Assembly (NCBI RefSeq): GCF_002150785.1
Contig: NZ_MTAZ01000038.1
Location: 1 to 62,767, forward strand
Source of the DNA: Arenibacter amylolyticus
Lineage (GTDB): Bacteria > Bacteroidota > Bacteroidia > Flavobacteriales > Flavobacteriaceae
Reading direction: 5' to 3'
DNA: 62,767 nt
Shown: positions 1 through 9,113 of the stretch, piece after piece
Numbering within the stretch: the stretch's first letter is position 1
How the letters are laid out: each line of letters begins with the position of its first letter
Translations under genes and position numbers: made by a program
The notes under the pieces: model-generated
What the model was told of the DNA's origin: nothing
What the model saw: the letters and a program-made list of their open reading frames with translations, nothing else
Databases searched by the model: none

Positions 1-125
1 GGGACGCATCCACCGGTCCCGCGTTAGGCATGCCCGCCGCTAGGCAGGGATTGCAGCGGCATCCCCGAAGCAAGGCTAGGGATACTGCAGAGAGCACGGC
101 CCGACGAAGGAGGGAAACGCCCTAA
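1..125. repeat. GC-rich structured intergenic repeat (flavobacterial type), cut by the window edge
   Basis: This stretch is far more GC-rich than the surrounding AT-rich chromosome and has no coding frame. It can fold: GGGAC at 1-5 pairs with GTCCC at 16-20, TGCAG at 52-56 with CTGCA at 85-89, and ATCCC at 61-65 with GGGAT at 79-83. The wording resembles an interspersed repeat I know from many flavobacterial genomes, often placed just beyond gene ends, as here after the 3' end of the porin gene. Function and strand are not known to me, and the left end lies outside the window. Confidence 0.5.
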
Positions 126-147
126 AGGAAAATGAACTAATCCAAAC

Positions 148-2136
148 TTAAGAGAAGAAGTTCCACACCAAACCAAAGCGAATCACAAAATCCCTATACG
201 GATAGTTTGGCGCCGCATAGAATTTGTTTTCGGAAAACAAGGAGTTGAAGTGCTCTGCCTTTAGGAATACCCTGGTCTGTTGAATACGGGCATTGATGAA
301 GAAATCTAACATTGGAAATCCTCCCAACTTCTCCGTATCTTGGGAATAGAATTCCCCCAGCACCGGGTTATAGGCGTCCATGGTATAGGCCGTAAAATAC
401 TTTAGGGTAACCCCCGTCTGAAAATACAATGCTTTTTTAAATCCAAAATTGGAATAGTACAAAGTATTCCTCGTTACAAACTCGGGCAGATTTAATACGG
501 GGTTGGATTGGTTTACATTCTGATACATAATTGTATTATTCAGCGCAAATCCCTTCCACTTAAACTCCTTTTCATAATTCACCTTAAAAAGATCTACGTT
601 CCCAGACTCCTGAAATGGCTTAATAAAGGCCTGCTCACTACCTTCTATCTCAGTTTCTGACGGGTCGGCAGCAAAATAGGTGTAGTTATTCAGGCTCGTG
701 TAATTTGCCTTGAGATTACCCCAGGTTTTGGAATCTAGATCTAATTGAAACCCATTATTACCCACCTTCTTAAAATCGGATGTATGCTGCCAATTATAGT
801 TACGGTAATCACTTTGGTATAACAAGAAGTTAAAGTTGGGCATCCTAGAGGAGGAGTGAATAGAAAACTTAAGCGCATGGTTTTCATTGATACGATAACT
901 GGCAAAGGCGTCTAGGATGGTCCCAGAAAGATCTCCAGTAATGTTAGACTTTAGCGCCCCGTTCAGTTGAAAACCACCGATCTTTTTTACATATTTTGCC
1001 CCCACAGCAACTTCAGTCCCTTGCAACTGACTCTGAATCAACTGGTCATCCGTCTGCAAAACGGTATTAAAATAGTAATTGTACCGATAGAAGTCCACAT
1101 GCCCTGTAAGCGCTCCCAGCGTTTTATTTGAAAACCGGGCACTCAGCTGATTATTGTAGGTCTTTAAATATACTTTATCCCCTATCTCGGACAGAAAGGC
1201 ATCTCCAAAATATGGATTATTGGCAGTTTGCTTGTATTGGTAATATTTGGACTCATAATTAAACTCATGCCCCATGGTAAGTGCAGTAGTCCTTGCTTTT
1301 CCCGACTCGGATGGTTTTCCAAAGACCACATATTCATGGTCTAGGAAATACCGCTTTCCATGAAGTCGGTTATTAGCATTGGAAAACAAGACATCTAACC
1401 TAGACCGATCAGCAAAATCGGGATCATTGGATTCAAACTGCAATTCCTTATTGGCCAACCCGCCATTCTCTTCGGTTTCTAAGTTTTGGGTCGCAATATG
1501 AGCCCTTAAACTATAGCGCCCGTTTTGGGTAACATAATTGGTAGTGGCCTTAAAGTTTCCGGACGAGGCCTGACTGAATTGATATTTTCCCAACGATCTA
1601 AATCCCTTATAACCCAATGAAAAGTTAAGTCTTTCTGAAGTATTAAAGGTTAGTAATGCATCTAACAACTGTCCCTGTTCAAAGGTAGTTTTAAACATCA
1701 GGTCGGTCATTGGGGTAGCTACATTATAATAATCTACCTCCCTAGCCTCCAAATAATTAAAGTGCTTGGCTCTGGCTCCCAATCCCGGGTAGATATTGTT
1801 CACCTCTAAGTTAGCCCCCAACCTATTATAAGGCTGACCAACATTAGCGAAGGGCATTAGCTCAAAATCGTCCCTTCTTAAAAAGTTGTATTTGTATTCT
1901 TTCTGTATGGAAATCGTGGTATCCAAAAAGGTAGTATCTCTTTGGTAGTCTATAATCTTATAATCCTTAATTGTAATCTCCTGCACTTGGGTCCCAGGAG
2001 TACGTTTTGCTGGCAGCATTCTTTGTTGAACGCCCACAGGGGGCTCCCCCATTTTCCTAGGAGAAGGAATTGAATCTTCTTGAGCACTAATGGCCTGACT
2101 AAAAAATACTACTAAAAGCGTCAATATATATCTCAT
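148..2136 (-). CDS. Putative porin, outer-membrane beta-barrel (Porin_10-like)
   Basis: The 662-residue protein starts with a signal peptide (hydrophobic residues 4-18, cleavage after SAQ). A short polar region follows, then about 550 residues of alternating aromatic and polar segments typical of a large beta-barrel. It ends in VWNFFS, with the terminal aromatic belt usual for barrel insertion. The pattern matches the 'putative porin' family widespread in Bacteroidota, whose substrates are unknown. It is monocistronic on the minus strand, with a TAACTTTG -7 box 19 bp before the ATG. No plug or TonB box is visible, so it is not a TonB receptor. Confidence 0.75.
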   Translation of the reverse strand: MRYILTLLVVFFSQAISAQEDSIPSPRKMGEPPVGVQQRMLPAKRTPGTQVQEITIKDYKIIDYQRDTTFLDTTISIQKEYKYNFLRRDDFELMPFANVGQPYNRLGANLEVNNIYPGLGARAKHFNYLEAREVDYYNVATPMTDLMFKTTFEQGQLLDALLTFNTSERLNFSLGYKGFRSLGKYQFSQASSGNFKATTNYVTQNGRYSLRAHIATQNLETEENGGLANKELQFESNDPDFADRSRLDVLFSNANNRLHGKRYFLDHEYVVFGKPSESGKARTTALTMGHEFNYESKYYQYKQTANNPYFGDAFLSEIGDKVYLKTYNNQLSARFSNKTLGALTGHVDFYRYNYYFNTVLQTDDQLIQSQLQGTEVAVGAKYVKKIGGFQLNGALKSNITGDLSGTILDAFASYRINENHALKFSIHSSSRMPNFNFLLYQSDYRNYNWQHTSDFKKVGNNGFQLDLDSKTWGNLKANYTSLNNYTYFAADPSETEIEGSEQAFIKPFQESGNVDLFKVNYEKEFKWKGFALNNTIMYQNVNQSNPVLNLPEFVTRNTLYYSNFGFKKALYFQTGVTLKYFTAYTMDAYNPVLGEFYSQDTEKLGGFPMLDFFINARIQQTRVFLKAEHFNSLFSENKFYAAPNYPYRDFVIRFGLVWNFFS

Positions 2137-2154
2137 GCTGTGGACTTACGCCGA

Positions 2155-2162
2155 CAAAGTTA
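2155..2162 (-). promoter_or_regulatory. -7 promoter element of the porin gene
   Basis: The minus strand reads TAACTTTG, an exact match to the Bacteroidota -7 consensus TAnnTTTG, 19 bp upstream of the porin start codon. No -33 TTTG at the standard spacing is evident. Confidence 0.5.
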
Positions 2163-2664
2163 ATTTTTTTGTCCTTAACGAAATGCTAAACTTCAAAAAA
2201 CAGGCAAACAACGCTTTATCTCCGTCAATACCCTTGGCCTGCACAATCGAAATCTACAGAACAATCTCCACATCAATAAACATGAGGAAAAGCAAAAAAT
2301 CAACTGAAACCCTTCAGGACATCCCTCCCTCCTTAAGTTAAAAACACTTTCTACCCAACACTCCCCAATTGCCCAGCAATCCTTAGGAGACCCATCCGCT
2401 TAGAGGACCCAAACCGTTTCTTGAGAGGTTTTCGCCCCATAAACCTCATCCATTAATAGAAAAGCAGCCAATAACACCCATTGATTTTAAGTAGTATACT
2501 TCATTTCCTCCCTTTCAAGTTATGCAAACCTAATAATCCTTTTATAAATTTTTATATTTGGCCTTTTGCCCTACCACAAACAAATACTTTTGCTTTCTAT
2601 ATACAATGGAAAGCCACGGGCTTGATGACAAATTTACACGTGTACAATTAGCAAAGAACCCAAA
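2163..2664. other. Intergenic region between the divergent porin and rnhB genes
   Basis: About 500 bp. A 68-codon frame at 2135-2341 overlaps the porin promoter and has no recognisable protein character. Apart from the promoter elements at its two ends I see no RNA gene, repeat or terminator. Confidence 0.4.
2553..2560 (+). promoter_or_regulatory. -7 promoter element upstream of rnhB
   Basis: TATATTTG matches TAnnTTTG exactly and lies about 105 bp before the rnhB start, giving a leader of roughly 100 nt. The -33 element is not clear. Confidence 0.4.
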
Positions 2665-3234
2665 ATGTTACAACCATACTATACTACTTCTAGAGAAGCG
2701 GGCACCGATGAAGCTGGTAGAGGCTGCCTTGCTGGACCGGTAACTGCAGCAGCAGTAATACTGTCGCCCGATTATACCAACCCCATTCTTAACGACTCCA
2801 AACTCCTTACTGCAACCAAAAGAGATTTGGTAAGACCCCATATAGAAACCAATGCGTTGAGTTTTGGCATTGCACATATTCTCCCAGAGGAGATTGATAA
2901 TATTAATATTTTGAACGCCTCGTTCTTGGCCATGCACCACGCCCTGGATCAATTGCAATTGCCGTTAGAATTTATTATTGTAGATGGCAACCGTTTTACT
3001 CCCTATAAAGACATCCCTCATACCTGTATTGTTAAAGGAGATGCCAAGTACCAGAGCATAGCAGCGGCATCGGTTTTGGCTAAAACCGCCAGAGACCAGT
3101 ATATGGAAAAAATACATTTGGAATATCCTATGTACAACTGGAAGAAAAACAAAGGGTATCCCACTGCAGAGCATCGTGAGGCAATTAAGAAATACGGTAT
3201 TACAAAATACCACAGAAAAACGTTCCGACTATAG
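2665..3234 (+). CDS. rnhB: Ribonuclease HII
   Basis: RNase HII cleaves the RNA strand of RNA-DNA hybrids and starts removal of misincorporated ribonucleotides; it is cytosolic. The 189-residue protein has the signature DEAGRG at residues 15-20 (catalytic D15 and E16), NDSKLL at 43-48, VDGNR with D107, and the KGD...SVLAKTARD segment at 124-144. It closes with the GYPT.EH...GIT..HR.TF block that binds the hybrid. Length is normal for the family. The ATG gives just the short N-terminal extension expected before the DEAGRG strand. It is followed after 56 bp by a lipoprotein gene on the same strand. Confidence 0.95.
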   Translation: MLQPYYTTSREAGTDEAGRGCLAGPVTAAAVILSPDYTNPILNDSKLLTATKRDLVRPHIETNALSFGIAHILPEEIDNINILNASFLAMHHALDQLQLPLEFIIVDGNRFTPYKDIPHTCIVKGDAKYQSIAAASVLAKTARDQYMEKIHLEYPMYNWKKNKGYPTAEHREAIKKYGITKYHRKTFRL

Positions 3235-3290
3235 TCGGGAAGACTAAAATGAGATATTTAAAAATTCTATTTTTACGTAAAGTTCTTTCT

Positions 3291-5750
3291 ATGAAATTTA
3301 AATTAGCGATTGTAACCATCTTCTTGTTATTAGGATGTGCCAAAAAGTCTCGCACTACTTCCCCCTTATTAACCTATATACCCCACAACAGTGCGGTTAT
3401 TATTAAGATAAACGATCTATCTTCCTTCTCCAGTAAATTGGACAAGAACCATCTTTTAAGCTCCTTCTCTTCTACCCATCCTTATTCCAGTATTGTAGAA
3501 AAGGTAAAACCCTTGGATTACCTACAAACCGACAAGGAGAGTATGCTGGCCTTTGTTGAACTGGGAAAAGAAAATTTTGAGGTCTTATATGCTGCGTATT
3601 ATTCCGAAGACCTTTTTATGGTAGAGGACATAACCGATAAAAAGGTAGAGACCATTACCTATGAAGGGAAGACAATTGAGAAACATAATTTGGAAGGGAA
3701 TACCTTCTACGCAACCAGAATTCAAGACAAAATAATAATCAGTTCGGCCAAGATGTTGCTAGAGAACCTACTTCGCAACAAAAATAATCTGGAGGTTAAT
3801 CCTTCACTATACAAATTAAATCAGGCAATAAACACCCAAAGCAGTGCCAATATTTTTATTAATGCCAAGAAAAGTACCTCCCTTCTCAACAGCGTATTGG
3901 CCGAAGGAACACAGTGGGATATTTCCAATTTTACAGAATGGGTATCTTTGGATTTCAACTCCAACAAAGACCATGTTAAACTCAATGGAATAAATACGGC
4001 TAACGATTCTTTACCTAAGATAAGCGACCTATTTAGAAACACCCACGCACTTGTAAACAGAACACCAAACATGGCTCCTATGGCCTCCGACGCCATTTTA
4101 TCCTTCACCTTTGATAACTATACCGCCTTTGCCCAAAATCAGAAAAAGCATTTGGATAGGTCTGTTGAAATTGACAAAACCTTTGATGCCGTTGAGGAAA
4201 TCGGTCTAATTTATTTAAATAGCGACCTCTCCATCGTTTTACATACCAGCGGTTCCATGAAGATTCACGAGTTTTTAGACAATTTAAAAACCGGTTCTGA
4301 AGAATATCAAGGAAATGAGATTGTATCCCTCTCCAAGAATAATTTCCTCAATGCTTATTTTAACCCCCTGGTAAAGGGCTACCATGCCAACCACTACACA
4401 ATTTTGGAGAATACCTTTGTTTTTGCCCGTTCTGCGGAAATGCTGAAAACAATCATTGCCAATTACAAGAACAGCAGCACTTTTAATAAGACGGCTACCT
4501 ACAAAACGGCCCAGCAGCAGCTGGCAGATGAGTCTTCTATTCTCTTTATTTCCAACGCCAAAGGAGTAGAATATTTCCTAAACCGTTATTTTACCCAAAA
4601 CTTGGCCAAGGAAATTAATACAAAAGAACTTTCCGAGTATTCTTTTGCAGCGCAAATGGTTGCCGAAGACCATTTTCACCACACTCATATTTTATTTCAA
4701 AAGATTGCACACGAAACCTCTTTGAACAAAACAACGCCTTTATATACACTTACCTTGGAAAGCGGGGTAGCTACCGTCCCTCAATTTGTAAAAAACCACT
4801 ATACCAAGAAAGAGGAAATTGTAGTACAGGACCAAGAGAATACTTTATACCTAATCTCTACAGCGGGTAAAATTCTTTGGAAAAAACAGCTCTCTGGTAG
4901 AATTCAGGGTCGTATAGAACAGGTAGACCTCTACAAAAACGGTCGACTCCAATTAGCATTTACCACGGACAACCAATTTTTGATATTGGACCGAAACGGA
5001 AACGAAGTAGCACCCTTTTCATTTTCCTATAGCGGCGGCAACCTAGGTCCTCTATCGGTTTTTGATTACGATGGCAGAAGGGATTACCGTTTTGTAGTTT
5101 CGCAGGGCGATAAAATTTTCATGTACAATAGGCAGGGACAAATAGTGTCTGGTTTTAAATATAAAAAGGCAGACCGTCCTATATTAGGAAGGGCCAAGCA
5201 CTTCCGGATTGGCAGAAAAGACTACCTGGTTTTTAAAGAAGAGGGAGGCAATTTAAAAATCCTTTCTAGAACAGGCCAAACTAGAGTCCCTGTAAAAGAA
5301 AAAATCACCTTTTCAGATAATGAGGTGCAACTTCATAACAAGAAGTTTACCGTGACGGATACGGAGGGCCGACTCTATCAAATAGATGAAAAAGGAAAAG
5401 TGAATACAGCCAATCTAGGGTTATTCCCAGATCACGGGATGGATGCCACTAGCAAAACCCTCGTTATAATGAACGACAACGAACTACAGATACGAGGAAA
5501 AAAGGTAACGCTGGAATTAGGGGTATACTCCAAACCCAGAATATTTTATCTTAACGACAAGATCTATGTCACGGTCACAGACATCCAAAATCAAAAGATC
5601 TATTTATTTGACAGTCAGGCCAAACCCATTTCCAACTTTCCCGTATCCGGAAGCTCTCAGATAGACCTCAGCGATATGGATAATGACCATAAGCTAGAGT
5701 TGGTTTCCAAAGACCAGGAAAACTCCATTATTGTATATAGAATTAATTAA
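3291..5750 (+). CDS. Large lipoprotein with DUF3352-like N-terminus and propeller-like C-terminus
   Basis: The start at 3291 gives a clean lipoprotein signal (MKFKLAIVTIFLLLGC, lipobox LLGC). An upstream ATG at 3249 would add 14 residues before it and seems less likely. Residues about 20-480 resemble the 'DUF3352' type found in flavobacteria beside rnhB, with repeated mentions of self-contained alpha/beta segments. Residues about 490-819 contain repeated 'LY.I...GK..W' and 'I...D..G' units that look like blades of a PQQ-type beta-propeller, ending in a DMDNDHKLELV strand with FG-GAP-like acidic residues. Likely anchored in the envelope. No function is known to me; co-orientation with rnhB suggests a shared transcript. 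Confidence 0.6.
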   Translation: MKFKLAIVTIFLLLGCAKKSRTTSPLLTYIPHNSAVIIKINDLSSFSSKLDKNHLLSSFSSTHPYSSIVEKVKPLDYLQTDKESMLAFVELGKENFEVLYAAYYSEDLFMVEDITDKKVETITYEGKTIEKHNLEGNTFYATRIQDKIIISSAKMLLENLLRNKNNLEVNPSLYKLNQAINTQSSANIFINAKKSTSLLNSVLAEGTQWDISNFTEWVSLDFNSNKDHVKLNGINTANDSLPKISDLFRNTHALVNRTPNMAPMASDAILSFTFDNYTAFAQNQKKHLDRSVEIDKTFDAVEEIGLIYLNSDLSIVLHTSGSMKIHEFLDNLKTGSEEYQGNEIVSLSKNNFLNAYFNPLVKGYHANHYTILENTFVFARSAEMLKTIIANYKNSSTFNKTATYKTAQQQLADESSILFISNAKGVEYFLNRYFTQNLAKEINTKELSEYSFAAQMVAEDHFHHTHILFQKIAHETSLNKTTPLYTLTLESGVATVPQFVKNHYTKKEEIVVQDQENTLYLISTAGKILWKKQLSGRIQGRIEQVDLYKNGRLQLAFTTDNQFLILDRNGNEVAPFSFSYSGGNLGPLSVFDYDGRRDYRFVVSQGDKIFMYNRQGQIVSGFKYKKADRPILGRAKHFRIGRKDYLVFKEEGGNLKILSRTGQTRVPVKEKITFSDNEVQLHNKKFTVTDTEGRLYQIDEKGKVNTANLGLFPDHGMDATSKTLVIMNDNELQIRGKKVTLELGVYSKPRIFYLNDKIYVTVTDIQNQKIYLFDSQAKPISNFPVSGSSQIDLSDMDNDHKLELVSKDQENSIIVYRIN

Positions 5751-5755
5751 TTAGG

Positions 5756-5792
5756 GCCTGGGCTCTGGAGAAAACGCCTCCGCATCCCAGGC
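5756..5792 (+). terminator. Hairpin after the lipoprotein gene
   Basis: GCCTGGG at 5756-5762 pairs with CCCAGGC at 5786-5792, with an inner GGAG/CTCC stem. It lies 6 bp after the stop codon, but the following sequence is not a T-run, so intrinsic termination is only possible, not certain. Confidence 0.4.
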
Positions 5793-6197
5793 TTATAATT
5801 AAGCAACCTATTACTAGTAGCGATTTACAAGGCACTCACAAATTGGTCACCTTTCTGAAAATCCTCTAGGCACCTAATAAAATTTACCCACCTTAAGAAT
5901 CTTGGTGTTTACTGGCAGGCACATCCCCTTTTTAGCCTATCTCTCCCTCATTCTTTGCGTGATACATCCTTACCGCAGTCACTAAAATCCACCCTCATCT
6001 TGATCTCCTCAAAAATTGAGCAAGGCAATTCTTACCTATAAATGCCATAGGAAACGGACCATTCTAATTTTATTGCAGATAATACAATAAAACATGCATT
6101 ACATACAGTCTATTCTCATAAATCATTCTTATTCCTTAATTTTAAAAGAAAACGTTTTTTCAAAACAAACATATTTGGACCTATAAATCAATTAGTT
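5793..6197. other. Intergenic region before the OmpA-family gene
   Basis: About 400 bp without a convincing reading frame. A near-consensus -7 box (CATATTTG, 6170-6177) sits 20 bp before the next start codon. Nothing else was recognised. Confidence 0.35.
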
Positions 6198-7532
6198 ATG
6201 ACACTCACGAAAATAACCCCTAAGGCTTTGCTATGCGGTTTGCTTCTCTTTTCCTTCTCCCATGTTAGTCATGGTCAAATTTTAAAAAAATTGGGGAAAA
6301 GAGCCGAAAGGGCTGCCGAGCGTACCGTTGAAAGGCGCGTAGACAGGGAGGTAAGTAAAAAAACGGATCAAGCATTAGACAGTATTTTGGAGCCTGGAAG
6401 CAAGGGACCGGGCCCTGTATCTAATCCCCCTTCTGAAAGGGGTGAGCCAAACACCCCCAATCCAAACAATCAGGAAGGGACCATTACCAGCTCCACCAAC
6501 ATGGATGCTGGCAACAACGATTTAAAGTTTTACACCAACTACGACTTCGTAGCTGGGGACCGTGTACTAATCTACGACGATTTTTCGGTGGATAATATTG
6601 GTGACTTTCCTGCTAAATGGAATACCAATGGATCTGGGGAAGTGGTAACCCTAAACAATAGTCCGGGAAAATGGATGAAACTATCGGACAGGACCACCTA
6701 CGTACCCGATATTCCCGAAATACTGCCCTCTGACTTTACCTTGGAGTTTGATATGATTACCTCGGGATTAGATAAAAAGGTAAGCTCCACCGCCCGTCTT
6801 AAAATATTACTGGATGATAACAATAGCCTGAAACAGGGAGCTGATTATGCTGAAGTTAGTATTCCGTTTGCTCAATATATTGATGCTGGGGTATATGTGA
6901 ACAATCACTTCAATGGGCAAAATACATTGCGAAATTATGTGAAAAAAGACGTGCGAAACGACGTTTTACAACTGGCACATGTGGCTATTTCGGTTAACGG
7001 GCAGCGATTTCGGATGTGGATGAACGAACGCAAGCTGGTAGACCTTCCGCGATTTATTGAACCTGGATTGGTAAAATACGTCAAATTTCATTTAAGTAAT
7101 ATGCCCAGCGAAACCAAGGAGCAGTTTGTTTTCATCACCAATGTAAAGGTGGCAGAAGGGGGTGAAGACCTAAGGAGCAAACTTCTAAAAGAGGGGCAAT
7201 TCTCCACTACAGGAATTTTATTTGATTCAGGGTCAGACAAAATTAAGCCTGAATCTTATGGTACCCTAAAAAAAATTGCCGATGTCCTACAACAAGAATC
7301 TGAAAGCAATATTAAAATCGTAGGCCATACGGATGCCGATGGTAGTGAGGCCACCAACCTAGAACTATCTAAACAAAGAGCCGCTTCAGTAAAAAATGCG
7401 CTGAGCAGCGATTTCGGGATATCGGAAAATCGCTTACAAACAGATGGAAAAGGGGAGGCCCAACCAGTTGGGGATAACAGCACTACTGCTGGCAAAGCCA
7501 AAAATAGAAGAGTAGAATTTATAAAAATATAA
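6198..7532 (+). CDS. OmpA-family outer-membrane/peptidoglycan-binding protein
   Basis: 444 residues with a signal peptide (cleavage near SHG-Q at about 27). A basic, Arg/Glu-rich helical stretch (LGKRAERAAERTVERR...) follows, then a Pro/Asn-rich linker and a central domain of about 220 residues that resembles a lectin-like or LamG-type beta-sandwich. The C-terminal OmpA domain spans about 340-444 (start GILFDSGSDKIKPES; the NIKIVGHTDADGS and LSKQRA..VKNAL motifs that contact diaminopimelate in peptidoglycan; end NRRVEF). It probably links the outer membrane to the cell wall. A related layout occurs in many Bacteroidota proteins of unknown role. It is followed by a second exported protein gene on the same strand. 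Confidence 0.8.
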   Translation: MTLTKITPKALLCGLLLFSFSHVSHGQILKKLGKRAERAAERTVERRVDREVSKKTDQALDSILEPGSKGPGPVSNPPSERGEPNTPNPNNQEGTITSSTNMDAGNNDLKFYTNYDFVAGDRVLIYDDFSVDNIGDFPAKWNTNGSGEVVTLNNSPGKWMKLSDRTTYVPDIPEILPSDFTLEFDMITSGLDKKVSSTARLKILLDDNNSLKQGADYAEVSIPFAQYIDAGVYVNNHFNGQNTLRNYVKKDVRNDVLQLAHVAISVNGQRFRMWMNERKLVDLPRFIEPGLVKYVKFHLSNMPSETKEQFVFITNVKVAEGGEDLRSKLLKEGQFSTTGILFDSGSDKIKPESYGTLKKIADVLQQESESNIKIVGHTDADGSEATNLELSKQRAASVKNALSSDFGISENRLQTDGKGEAQPVGDNSTTAGKAKNRRVEFIKI

Positions 7533-7545
7533 AAAAACCGCTACA

Positions 7546-7562
7546 GCCCTGTGTTACAGGGC
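7546..7562 (+). terminator. Hairpin between the OmpA-type gene and the next gene
   Basis: GCCCTGT and ACAGGGC form a perfect 7-bp stem with a 3-nt loop, 13 bp after the stop codon. It lacks a T-run, so it may be a processing or attenuating stem rather than a full terminator. Confidence 0.35.
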
Positions 7563-7605
7563 CTATGCATAAACCTGGAATATTGACCTTAAAACCTTAA
7601 GCACA

Positions 7606-8304
7606 ATGATTAAAAGAAATTGCATCGTATTAGTAGCCTTCTTAATTGCCTCCTTAGGCTTTTCACAGAACAATTGCAGTAAATTCTATCCCATGGAGGA
7701 AGGCGTAAGCTTTCAATATACCATGAGCAATAAAAAAGGCAAGCCGGAAGGAACCACAGATTATTCCATTACAGAGGTAACCAACTCAGGGGGCACTACC
7801 ACCGCTACCATGAACATGAAATTCACCGATAATAAAGGGGAAGAAATCATGGTTTCCGATTTTAAAATAAGCTGTACGGGGCAGGGAATAAAAATAGATT
7901 ACAATTCGCTAGTACCCTCCAAGATGATTGAACAATACACCGAAATGGGAATGGAAATGGATATTACCGGCACCGATATAAATATCCCCAACAACCTTAG
8001 TGTGGGGCAAGATCTAGACGATGCCAATGTAACCATAAACATTAAGATGACCGGGATGAATATGACTATGAAGGTAGATCAGATCAATAGGAAGGTAGTA
8101 AGTAAAGAAAGTGTAACAACCCCTGCCGGAACATTTGAATGTTACCTACTTACAGAAGACACCATTTCGGAGACCATGGGAGTAAAGCAAAATATGAGCA
8201 CTAAATTATGGCTTGCCGAGGATGTAGGGATGGTTAAACAAGAAATCTACAATAAGAAAGGGGCTTTAACCAGCCATATGGAGCTTACCAAGTATAATAA
8301 ATAA
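7606..8304 (+). CDS. Exported protein, DUF3108/TapB-like
   Basis: 232 residues with a clear signal peptide (MIKRNCIVLVAFLIASLGFSQ). The mature part starts near a cysteine-containing 'YPMEEG..FQY' strand and continues as an extended beta-sheet with a methionine-rich middle (EMGMEMD, MTGMNMTMK) and the block TPAGTFECYLL...LWLAEDVGMVKQE. The last block is characteristic of DUF3108/TapB-type periplasmic proteins, beta-clam folds of unknown function. Eight or more methionines in 40 residues could bind metal, but this is a guess. It is downstream of the OmpA-type gene and ends at a strong terminator. Confidence 0.55.
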   Translation: MIKRNCIVLVAFLIASLGFSQNNCSKFYPMEEGVSFQYTMSNKKGKPEGTTDYSITEVTNSGGTTTATMNMKFTDNKGEEIMVSDFKISCTGQGIKIDYNSLVPSKMIEQYTEMGMEMDITGTDINIPNNLSVGQDLDDANVTINIKMTGMNMTMKVDQINRKVVSKESVTTPAGTFECYLLTEDTISETMGVKQNMSTKLWLAEDVGMVKQEIYNKKGALTSHMELTKYNK

Positions 8305-8328
8305 CCCCAGAAGGGAACATTAATAGAA

Positions 8329-8356
8329 ACCGAGTCGTTTTGCACTCGGTTTTTTT
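8329..8356 (+). terminator. Intrinsic terminator between convergent genes
   Basis: ACCGAGT (8329-8335) pairs with ACTCGGT (8344-8350), followed by a run of T. It lies 25 bp after the upstream stop codon and just touches the end of convergent lipB. Confidence 0.85.
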
Positions 8357-9077
8357 ATTGCGAAACTTCAGTCTTTACCGCTTGAAACTCCGCTTCAAAA
8401 AGCGTGGAAAAATGTTTTAACAATTTTTCCTTCACCTCATCCATAGCCACCTCTTTAACTCCCAATTCTACGTTTAGGGAGGTCACCGCCTTGTCTTTAA
8501 TACCACAGGGAATCATTAAATCGAAATACCCTAAATCGGTATTTACATTTAAAGCAAAACCGTGCATGGTCACCCAACGACTTGCACGCACTCCCATGGC
8601 ACATATTTTTCGGGCCAAGGGCGTCCCTGCATCGATCCAAACTCCGGTTTCCCCCTTAGAACGCTCTCCCTTTATGCCATACTCTGCAAGGGTAAGGATA
8701 ATCATATCCTCTAATAATCGCAGGTACTTATGGATATCAGTGAAAAAATTATCGAGATCTAGGATTGGATACCCCACCACCTGTCCGGGACCGTGGTAAG
8801 TAATATCCCCACCCCGGTTGATCTTGTAAAAACTGGCTTGCTTTTCTGCCAAATGAGCCTCATCTACCAAGAGATTGCCCATATTCCCACTCTTCCCCAG
8901 CGTATAGACATGAGGGTGCTCTACAAAGAGAAAATGATTAGGAGTTTCCAGTCCTGCATCCTCCCTGCGGTTCTTAATTTTCAAATCCAAAATAGATTGG
9001 AAAAGTGTTTCCTGATAGTCCCAAGTTTCCTTGTAATCTTTATGGCCTAAATCTTCTAAGAGAATCCTTTTGTTCAT
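8355..9077 (-). CDS. lipB: Octanoyltransferase LipB
   Basis: LipB moves octanoyl groups from acyl carrier protein to the lipoyl domains of 2-oxoacid dehydrogenases, the first step of lipoate synthesis. Visible family motifs are RGGDITYHGPGQ, YPILDL, the active-site lysine in LARKICAMGV, and the acyl-accepting cysteine in MIPCGI followed by VTSLN. The protein is 240 residues from the ATG at 9077. The longer frame would begin with a TTG at 9092, which is less likely because a TATCTTTG -7 box overlaps that region. Transcription from that box would start almost at the ATG. No lipA is visible in the window. Confidence 0.95.
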   Translation of the reverse strand: MNKRILLEDLGHKDYKETWDYQETLFQSILDLKIKNRREDAGLETPNHFLFVEHPHVYTLGKSGNMGNLLVDEAHLAEKQASFYKINRGGDITYHGPGQVVGYPILDLDNFFTDIHKYLRLLEDMIILTLAEYGIKGERSKGETGVWIDAGTPLARKICAMGVRASRWVTMHGFALNVNTDLGYFDLMIPCGIKDKAVTSLNVELGVKEVAMDEVKEKLLKHFSTLFEAEFQAVKTEVSQ

Positions 9078-9081
9078 AAGG

Positions 9082-9089
9082 CAAAGATA
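9082..9089 (-). promoter_or_regulatory. -7 promoter element of lipB, implying a very short or absent leader
   Basis: The minus strand reads TATCTTTG, an exact TAnnTTTG match ending 4 bp before the lipB ATG. With the usual start about 5-7 nt downstream the mRNA would be leaderless or nearly so. Confidence 0.5.
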
Positions 9090-9113
9090 CAAACTCCACT
9101 TAAAAATAAAGTC

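Noticed and set aside
2135-2341. 68-codon plus-strand frame
   Set aside because: Overlaps the porin start and promoter, no domain character.
2558-2743. 61-codon frame before rnhB
   Set aside because: It begins inside the -7 box and overlaps the rnhB start in another frame.
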